From: Brevundimonas sp. M20
Lineage (GTDB): Bacteria > Pseudomonadota > Alphaproteobacteria > Caulobacterales > Caulobacteraceae
Reading direction: 5' to 3'
Length of the DNA: 64,000 nt
Assembly (NCBI RefSeq): GCF_006547065.1
Contig: NZ_CP041243.1
Location: 1,317,001-1,381,000 of the forward strand
Shown: one piece after another, positions 59,055 through 64,000 of the stretch
Position numbering within the stretch: the first letter of the stretch is position 1
How the letters are laid out: each line of letters begins with the position of its first letter
Notes under the pieces: model-generated
What the model was told of the DNA's origin: nothing
Seen by the model: only the letters and a program-made list of their open reading frames with translations
Databases searched by the model: none
Made by a program: the position numbers and the translations under genes

Positions 59055-60653
59055 ATGTTCACCCGCTCGCGCATCACGCGCATCACGCGCTTCACCGCCG
59101 CCGCGCTGGGGATCGTGGCGGTTATGCTCCCGACCGCCGCGGCGGCGTGGAAGCCCACGTCGCACGTCTACTTCGCGGAAATCGCCGCCAGGGACGCGCT
59201 CGACGACGGCTATGTCGACATCACCATTCTCGCGACCGGAGAGGTTCGCCGCTACAGGGTCGAGGACCGGACGCGAAACGCGCTGCTGTACGGGCGACAG
59301 CAGTACCGGGCGGGCGTTCTGGGGCCCGACGCCTATCCGGACATCCTGACGGGGCAGCAGGTCATTCACCCCGACCCGGCCGACAGCGGCATCGCCGATG
59401 GCTCGAATGCCTGGCTGGAGCATGTGTGGGGCGGCTTTGAAGGAGATAACTGGCATCATGCCTTCCGGCTCGGCTTCCTGACCCATGCCGCCGGCGACAT
59501 GTACGGCCATACCTTCATCAACCATTTCTCCGGCGCGCCCTTTACGCTCAATCCGCCCGACAATGCGGTCCGTCACATTGTGCTGGAGGGCTATATCGAC
59601 AAGCGGCTGCCTGCCGGCGAACTGACGGGCGACTTTTTCAGCGCCAACATCCTGCCCGTGCATGAGCGCATCTATTCGACCATGATTGATGCGCGTCCCG
59701 GGACCGCGCTGGACGGCCTGTTGCCCCGGGCCAGTTCCAGCACCAACATGTCCGTCCCCCGTCTGTTCTCGACCCTGCGGGCCAATCTCGACGCGGACAT
59801 CCGGGCCTATTACGACCACAAGGCGGACCTCCAGCGGCGGATCGCCAACTGCGCCTGGACGGACTGGAGCTGTTCCAACGTGGCGCTCGCCGCCGAGCTG
59901 GCCGCCTATGTGGCCGCGAACGGCCTGCAGACCACCTACAAGGAACGCTGGCGCGACGACATCGACGACGGACTGCGCCTGTGGCCGCAGGTGAGCCACG
60001 AAGTGGCCGTTGCGCTGTTCTTCAACCCTGAGCGCAAGGCGGACACCGAGAAGGCGGATCAGATCCTGACCGACTATTCGACCCGGCACATTCTCTCGAT
60101 GGCGGGACTTCCGACCTTTGTCGGGCTGACCATCGCGGTTGTCGGCGACATCATCGACGCGATCACGCCTGACTGGCTGCTGGAGCCGATCCGGCAGATG
60201 AAGGCTGAACTGCTGGACATGCTGCTCAAAGGCGCGACCGGCATGACCAAGGCTGAACTGAAAGACTATCTGACCCGGCCGGACCGCTATTTCGATCAGG
60301 TCATGCAGACTGGCAATGGTGAGCACATCACCTTGCAGAGGTTCAATCGGGAGTATCTGCGCATTTCGGATCCCGGTTTCGAAAACCCGTCGGAGTCGTT
60401 CGACTACCGGGTTCTGCCGGCGACCTACAACACCGTGCTCGCCAGCAAGCTGGTGCTGCTGCCGCCCGAAGAAATCAACCGGCTGATCCGCGATCTCGGC
60501 GGCTCGCGCCGTCTGGAGCGACCGAATGTGATGTTGGGTTTCGCGCACACGCTGGACGGGTCGGCACAGTGGCGTAGCGGAATGGTTCTGGCGGCGGACT
60601 GCAACGTCTATCGCAAGGTGTTCAAGCCGATGCCGGGCGACGACTGCGCCTGA
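59055..60653 (+). CDS. secreted zinc-dependent phospholipase C-like protein
   Basis: The 532-residue product has a signal peptide (to about residue 31), after which the mature protein would begin at Trp32 (AW|KPTSHVYF). In zinc phospholipase C and S1-type nucleases the mature N-terminal Trp is a zinc ligand. Further candidate ligands are His37, GPDAYPDILTG, and the HxxGD-type motif in LGFLTHAAGDMYGHTFINHFSG. The remaining ~350 residues are unusually long for the family and contain helical segments plus a possible membrane-associating region (about 350–380). A role in phospholipid cleavage is inferred from the motif pattern. Confidence 0.6.
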   Translation: MFTRSRITRITRFTAAALGIVAVMLPTAAAAWKPTSHVYFAEIAARDALDDGYVDITILATGEVRRYRVEDRTRNALLYGRQQYRAGVLGPDAYPDILTGQQVIHPDPADSGIADGSNAWLEHVWGGFEGDNWHHAFRLGFLTHAAGDMYGHTFINHFSGAPFTLNPPDNAVRHIVLEGYIDKRLPAGELTGDFFSANILPVHERIYSTMIDARPGTALDGLLPRASSSTNMSVPRLFSTLRANLDADIRAYYDHKADLQRRIANCAWTDWSCSNVALAAELAAYVAANGLQTTYKERWRDDIDDGLRLWPQVSHEVAVALFFNPERKADTEKADQILTDYSTRHILSMAGLPTFVGLTIAVVGDIIDAITPDWLLEPIRQMKAELLDMLLKGATGMTKAELKDYLTRPDRYFDQVMQTGNGEHITLQRFNREYLRISDPGFENPSESFDYRVLPATYNTVLASKLVLLPPEEINRLIRDLGGSRRLERPNVMLGFAHTLDGSAQWRSGMVLAADCNVYRKVFKPMPGDDCA

Positions 60654-60671
60654 GCCGCGCCGGCGTCGGGG

Positions 60672-61457
60672 TCAGTCCGCGAAGTTCGGCGGGCGCTTCT
60701 GCAGATTCGCCATCACCGCCTCCACCTGATTGGGGGTGGCGATCAGGGCGGCCTGTTCGCGAGCCTCGGCCTGCAGGATCGCGTCCGCGTCAGCATCACG
60801 CGCCAGATTGGCCAGACGCTTGGCGCCGCGAACGGCGTCCGGATTGCGAGCCGCGATCTCCCGCGCCAGCGTCAGGGCTTCGGCATGGGGATCGTCGGCC
60901 AGCCGGGTGACGAAGCCAAGATCCACGGCCTTTTCCCCGCTGAATTCGCGCGCGGTGTAGATCAGCTCACGGAGCACGTCGTCCCTCACCAGACCGCGCC
61001 ACAGGGCATAGCCGGCCATATCGGGCACCAGACCCCATTTCATCTCCATGACCGACAACCGCGTGTCGGGCCGGGCGATGCGGATGTCTGCGCCGGAGAA
61101 AATCTGCAGCCCGCCGCCGAAGACGATCCCGTGGCCCGCCGCGATCACCGGCGCGGGCAGGGTGCGCCAGCCCCAGCCGGTCTGCTGGAACAGATTCGCC
61201 AGACCATGAGTGCGGGTGATGATGTCCAGACCCGCCCCGGCCAGCCCGGTCATCGTCTCCATGTCCAGCCCGGCGCAGAACCCGCGCCCTTCGCCCGACA
61301 GCACCACGGCCCGCAGCCCAGCCAGCGCCGCCAGCCGCGCGGGCGCCCCGGCCAGCGCCTCCAGCATCGGCATGTCCAGCGCGTTCAGCTTGTCGGGCCG
61401 GTTCAGACGAACGTCGGCGACGCCGTCCTTGAAATCGATGCTCAGGCGCTCGGTCAT
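60672..61457 (-). CDS. enoyl-CoA hydratase/isomerase (crotonase) family protein
   Basis: A 261-residue crotonase. The N-terminus VRLNRPDKLNALDMPMLEAL, the oxyanion-hole segments GEGRGFCAGLDM and APVIAAGHGIVFGGGLQIFSGADIRIA are clear. The Glu/Glu catalytic pair of true hydratases is not obvious (SVMEMKWGLVPDM), so isomerase or another reaction is possible. It is convergent with the phospholipase C-like gene. A (GGAAG)n repeat lies 47 bases upstream of its start. Confidence 0.86.
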   Translation of the reverse strand: MTERLSIDFKDGVADVRLNRPDKLNALDMPMLEALAGAPARLAALAGLRAVVLSGEGRGFCAGLDMETMTGLAGAGLDIITRTHGLANLFQQTGWGWRTLPAPVIAAGHGIVFGGGLQIFSGADIRIARPDTRLSVMEMKWGLVPDMAGYALWRGLVRDDVLRELIYTAREFSGEKAVDLGFVTRLADDPHAEALTLAREIAARNPDAVRGAKRLANLARDADADAILQAEAREQAALIATPNQVEAVMANLQKRPPNFAD

Positions 61458-61504
61458 GGCTTTCTCCCTCGACTTTGGGAGCAGTGTTAGCGGGCTGACC
61501 GAAC

Positions 61505-61555
61505 GGAAGGGAAGGGAAGGGAAGGGAAGGGAAGGGAAGGGAAGGGAAGGGAAGG
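61505..61555. repeat. pentanucleotide microsatellite (GGAAG)10
   Basis: The unit GGAAG is repeated about 10.2 times without interruption over 51 bases. It lies between the arsC stop and the crotonase start (both on the minus strand), 47 bases upstream of the crotonase ATG. On that strand it reads CTTCC repeats. Perfect short tandem repeats like this are prone to slippage and can alter promoter spacing. Confidence 0.95.
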
Positions 61556-61574
61556 CGCGAGGGGCAGGGGCCCT

Positions 61575-61988
61575 TCAGTCACGCCTCCGGATCGGGGCGA
61601 TGACCTCGCCGTCTTCCTTGGTGAATGTCGTCACGGGGCGTTCCAGCAGATCAAGCACCGCTTCCGACGGGCGACAGAGCCTTGCGCCCCTCGGCGTCAC
61701 CACGATGGGGCGGTTCACGATGATCGGATGCTCGATCATGGCGGCGAGGATTCGGTCCTCGGTGACGTCCGCGTCGAGCAGGCCCACTTCACCGGCCGGA
61801 GTGCCTTTTTCCCGAACAAGAGCCCGCAGCGGCTGGCCGATCTGTGCGGCCAGCGACCGCAGCAGATCGGGCGACCAGCCGGTCTCCAGATACTCGACGA
61901 CGACCGGTTCCTCGCCGGAGGCCCGGATCATGGCCAGCGTGTTGCGGGACGTGCCGCAACTCGGGTTGTGGTAGATGGTGACGGTCAT
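61575..61988 (-). CDS. arsC: arsenate reductase, glutaredoxin type
   Basis: A 137-residue ArsC of the plasmid R773/E. coli type. The catalytic Cys11 is in IYHNPSCGTSRNTLAMI, and IIVNRPIVVTPRGARLCRPSE contains the anion-binding Arg residues. It reduces arsenate to arsenite using glutathione and glutaredoxin. The start overlaps the acr3 stop by four bases, making it the last gene of the arsR–arsN2–acr3–arsC operon. Confidence 0.95.
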   Translation of the reverse strand: MTVTIYHNPSCGTSRNTLAMIRASGEEPVVVEYLETGWSPDLLRSLAAQIGQPLRALVREKGTPAGEVGLLDADVTEDRILAAMIEHPIIVNRPIVVTPRGARLCRPSEAVLDLLERPVTTFTKEDGEVIAPIRRRD

Positions 61989-63040
61989 CGAACGTTTTTC
62001 TGCTGGACGCGCCGCACAGCCGCGCCGGTTTCATACCAGGGCCTTGTCCGGTTCACGATGGCCACGACAGAGAGCATCACCGGCACCTCGATCAACACCC
62101 CCACGACCGTCGCCAGCGCGGCCCCGGACTGGATGCCGAACAGGCTGATCGCCGCCGCCACCGCCAGTTCAAAAAAGTTGCTGGCGCCGATCAGGGCGGA
62201 CGGCCCGGCCACGCTGTGCTGCTCGCCCGACAACCGGTTCAGCAGATAGGCCAGCCCGGAGTTGAAATAGACCTGGATCAGGATCGGTATGGCCAAAAGA
62301 CAGATGACCAACGGCTGGGCCAGCAGCTTCTCCCCCTGGAAGCCGAAGAGCAGCACCAGGGTCGCCAGAAGGGCCACGATGGAGGCGGGTTGAAGAACCG
62401 CCAGAACACGCTCGAGCGCATCTCCCCCCCGCGTCAGGGTCAGGCTCCGCATCATCTGGGCGATCATGACCGGCGCCACGATGTAGAGCAGCACCGACAG
62501 GGCCAGCGTGACCCAGGGCACGGTGATGGCCGACAGCCCGAGCAGCAGGCCGACGACCGGCGCGAACGCCACGATCATGATCGCGTCGTTCAGGGCCACC
62601 TGTGACAGGGTGAAGTTCGCGTCGCCCCGGGTCAGGTGGCTCCACACGAACACCATGGCCGTGCAGGGCGCCGCCGCCAGCAGGATCAGCCCGGCGATGT
62701 AGCTGTCGATCTCGGCCGCCGGCAGCCAGGGCCGGAACCAGACCGACAGGAACAGCCAGGCCAGCAAGGCCATCGAAAACGGCTTCACCGCCCAGTTCAC
62801 GAGAAGGGTGACGCCGATCCCGCGCCAGTGCCGCCCGACTTGCGCCAGGGCGGAGAAGTCGACCTTCAGCAGCATCGGAATGATCATCAGCCAGACCAGC
62901 CCGGCGACCGGCAGGTTGATCGACGCCACTTCCATTGCGCCGAGCGCGGCGAAGGCGTCAGGCGCCAGCGCGCCGAGCGCGACGCCGACGATGATGCACA
63001 ACAGCACCCACAGCGACAGGTAGCGTTCAAACACCGACAT
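61985..63040 (-). CDS. acr3: arsenite efflux transporter of the ACR3 family
   Basis: A 351-residue membrane carrier with about ten hydrophobic segments. Characteristic stretches are LILLAAAPCTAMVFVWSHLTRGDANFTLSQVALNDAIMI (with the conserved Cys important for arsenite transport) and SNFFELAVAAAISLFG. It exports arsenite made by ArsC. One-base overlap with arsN2 (TGATG) upstream and ATGA overlap with arsC downstream. Often named arsB in annotations, but the sequence is ACR3-type. Confidence 0.95.
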   Translation of the reverse strand: MSVFERYLSLWVLLCIIVGVALGALAPDAFAALGAMEVASINLPVAGLVWLMIIPMLLKVDFSALAQVGRHWRGIGVTLLVNWAVKPFSMALLAWLFLSVWFRPWLPAAEIDSYIAGLILLAAAPCTAMVFVWSHLTRGDANFTLSQVALNDAIMIVAFAPVVGLLLGLSAITVPWVTLALSVLLYIVAPVMIAQMMRSLTLTRGGDALERVLAVLQPASIVALLATLVLLFGFQGEKLLAQPLVICLLAIPILIQVYFNSGLAYLLNRLSGEQHSVAGPSALIGASNFFELAVAAAISLFGIQSGAALATVVGVLIEVPVMLSVVAIVNRTRPWYETGAAVRRVQQKNVR

Positions 63041-63468
63041 CAGGCGACCACTGTGAGATGCATGAGCGTCGCGCTTGCGGGGCAGAGGTTCGCGAATTGG
63101 CGCGTCGTCCGCAGGATTTGCGGAGCGTCATCGCGCGAGGCGCGCTCGAAGCCGCAGGAGGCGAAGAAATCGGCGGCGTCGGTCGTCAGCAGCCAGACCT
63201 GCGAGGCGTCGTTTTCGGCGGCTTGGTTGCACAGGACCTCAACCATGCGGCGGCCTTCGCCTCGGCCCCGCACGGACGTTGGCGCCACGAGGGAGCGCAG
63301 CATGGCGTGGGGTCCGCGAAGGGTGAAACCGCCGAAGACGCCCGCATCGCTGACAAAGAAGAACTGACCCTCATCGCTCAGATCATCGACCGGCAGACCC
63401 GCGTCTGTCAGGGCAGATAGAAACTCCGACCATGTCGGCTCGGTGGGGTTCAGGCGATTGAGCGTCAC
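63040..63468 (-). CDS. arsN2: arsenic-resistance GNAT acetyltransferase (ArsN2-like)
   Basis: A 142-residue GNAT-fold protein. The GTG start at 63468 overlaps the arsR stop (GTGA). The acetyl-CoA loop is SVRGRGEGRRMVEVLCNQA, followed by VWLLTTDAADFFASCGFERASRDDAPQIL, typical of the ArsN2 subfamily found in ars operons. It likely acetylates an arsenic compound or related toxin (ArsN1 relatives act on arsenical phosphinothricin analogues). The exact substrate is not assignable. Confidence 0.83.
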   Translation of the reverse strand: MTLNRLNPTEPTWSEFLSALTDAGLPVDDLSDEGQFFFVSDAGVFGGFTLRGPHAMLRSLVAPTSVRGRGEGRRMVEVLCNQAAENDASQVWLLTTDAADFFASCGFERASRDDAPQILRTTRQFANLCPASATLMHLTVVA

Positions 63469-63821
63469 ACGCGCACCTGTGGCGGACAGCACATGGCCCT
63501 GGCGATCACGTCGCCCAGCGGGGTGCAGATATTCGGCGACCCTTCGCAGCAATCCTCCAGCAGGAAGGCGAGCAGATCGGTCATCCGGCCATAGTCGGCG
63601 GTGTAGATGATCGAGCGACCGTCGCGGGTGGAGGTCGCCAGCCCGGCCCGCGTCAGGACGGTCAGATTGTTGGACAGCGTGCTGCCCGCCATGCTGACAG
63701 CCTGACCCAGCCTGCCTGCCGCCAGGCCGTCAGGCCCGGCGCGAACAAGGGTGCGGAAGATCGCCAGTCGCCCCTCGTGGGCAAGGGCGGCCAAGGCATC
63801 AATGGCTGACTTCGATTCCAT
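63465..63821 (-). CDS. arsR: ArsR/SmtB family arsenic-responsive repressor
   Basis: A 118-residue winged-helix repressor (LAHEGRLAIFRTLVRAGPDGLAAGRLGQAVSMAGSTLSNNLTVLTRAGLATSTRDGRSIIYTADYGRM). A C-terminal cysteine cluster (Cys91, Cys92, Cys99, Cys111, Cys112) is suited to bind trivalent arsenic, as in alphaproteobacterial ArsR variants with C-terminal sites. It is the first gene of the minus-strand ars operon, and the 38-base divergent gap with arsH must hold its operator. Confidence 0.93.
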   Translation of the reverse strand: MESKSAIDALAALAHEGRLAIFRTLVRAGPDGLAAGRLGQAVSMAGSTLSNNLTVLTRAGLATSTRDGRSIIYTADYGRMTDLLAFLLEDCCEGSPNICTPLGDVIARAMCCPPQVRV

Positions 63822-63859
63822 ACTTCACGAATAGACGAAATATGTGGCATGGGAAAGCC
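63822..63859. promoter_or_regulatory. arsR–arsH divergent control region
   Basis: The 38-base gap between the divergent starts of arsR and arsH is AT-richer than the flanks and must contain both promoters and the ArsR operator. A TTCG-type repeat (minus strand TTCG…TTCG) is visible but I cannot define an operator with confidence. Confidence 0.4.
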
Positions 63860-64000
63860 ATGACCGATTTCCCCGCCCTTGCGCCCGAGTTTCTGGACCA
63901 TCCGACGCTGGACCGGTCGGAGCCCATCGCCTTCGACCATCCGCCACGCTTCCTGCTGCTCTACGGGTCGCTGCGCGAACGCTCCTACAGCCGGTTGCTG
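63860..64000 (+). CDS. arsH: NADPH-dependent FMN reductase ArsH (5' part, cut by window end)
   Basis: The first 47 codons are present (MTDFPALAPEFLDHPTLDRS…FLLLYGSLRERSYSRLL). LLLYGSLRERSYSRLL is the flavin-binding opening of ArsH, an organoarsenical oxidase and quinone reductase found in ars clusters. The ATG follows GGGAAAG. Its divergent position next to arsR is typical. Confidence 0.93.
   Translation, partial: MTDFPALAPEFLDHPTLDRSEPIAFDHPPRFLLLYGSLRERSYSRLL

Overview
The window is about 64 kb of GC-rich DNA with dense genes, short intergenic gaps and many overlapping start/stop codons. It looks like chromosomal DNA of an alphaproteobacterium of the Caulobacterales, most likely Brevundimonas-like. 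The reasons are the tig–clpP–clpX–lon order, the two-gene (split) cobalamin-dependent methionine synthase, an Oar-like TonB receptor, and the acpP–fabF–mltG–YicC–gmk series. That placement is inferred from gene content and not from a database match. No rRNA, tRNA, insertion sequence, prophage or CRISPR array was seen.

Layout. 1–8.8 kb: end of a BolA protein, a membrane hybrid histidine kinase, an RcnB-like periplasmic protein, an MscS channel coupled to a threonine aldolase-like enzyme, an EgtB–EgtD fusion for ergothioneine, and a small stress-type cluster (KGG protein, a 59-residue acidic protein, an ElaB/DUF883-like membrane anchor). 8.1–19.5 kb: glyoxalase-II-like hydrolase, then the proteostasis block tig, clpP, clpX and lon, interspersed with a secreted protein, a HAD phosphatase and a degenerate SGNH acyltransferase. 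19.6–30.3 kb: a frameshifted small secreted protein gene, aroC, a J-domain-like protein, pdxH, a TetR regulator, uridine kinase, acyl-CoA synthetase, DUF1499, DUF898, M48 peptidase, an MBL hydrolase and a TIGR01244 protein. 30.5–40.1 kb: a 1013-residue TonB-dependent receptor with an AT-rich leader, then on the minus strand the SAM-cycle operon sahR–metF–metH1–metH2 behind a 20-bp palindrome.

40.2–54.2 kb: an EF-hand protein, a DUF6065-like protein, a 1434-residue RTX protein combining a lipase-3 domain with a von Willebrand A domain, ettA, a class C beta-lactamase-like hydrolase, an alpha/beta-hydrolase remnant, a divergent SDR/TetR pair, a 2OG-Fe(II) oxygenase, an orphan CdiI-like immunity protein coupled to a TrmN6-like methyltransferase, and a polyprenyl diphosphate synthase. 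54.4–58.9 kb: fatty-acid and envelope housekeeping genes acpP, fabF, mltG, yicC and gmk. 59–64 kb: a secreted zinc phospholipase C-like protein, a crotonase with a pentanucleotide microsatellite upstream, and an arsenic island (arsR–arsN2–acr3–arsC, with arsH divergent and cut by the window end).

Themes: protein quality control, methyl-group and sulfur metabolism (SAM cycle, ergothioneine), stress proteins and arsenic detoxification. The less ordinary items are the EgtB–EgtD fusion, the RTX lipase–VWA protein, the orphan CdiI homologue, a J-protein with RPD instead of HPD, an EF-hand loop inside a TonB receptor, and an intrinsic terminator lying inside the start of a coding region.
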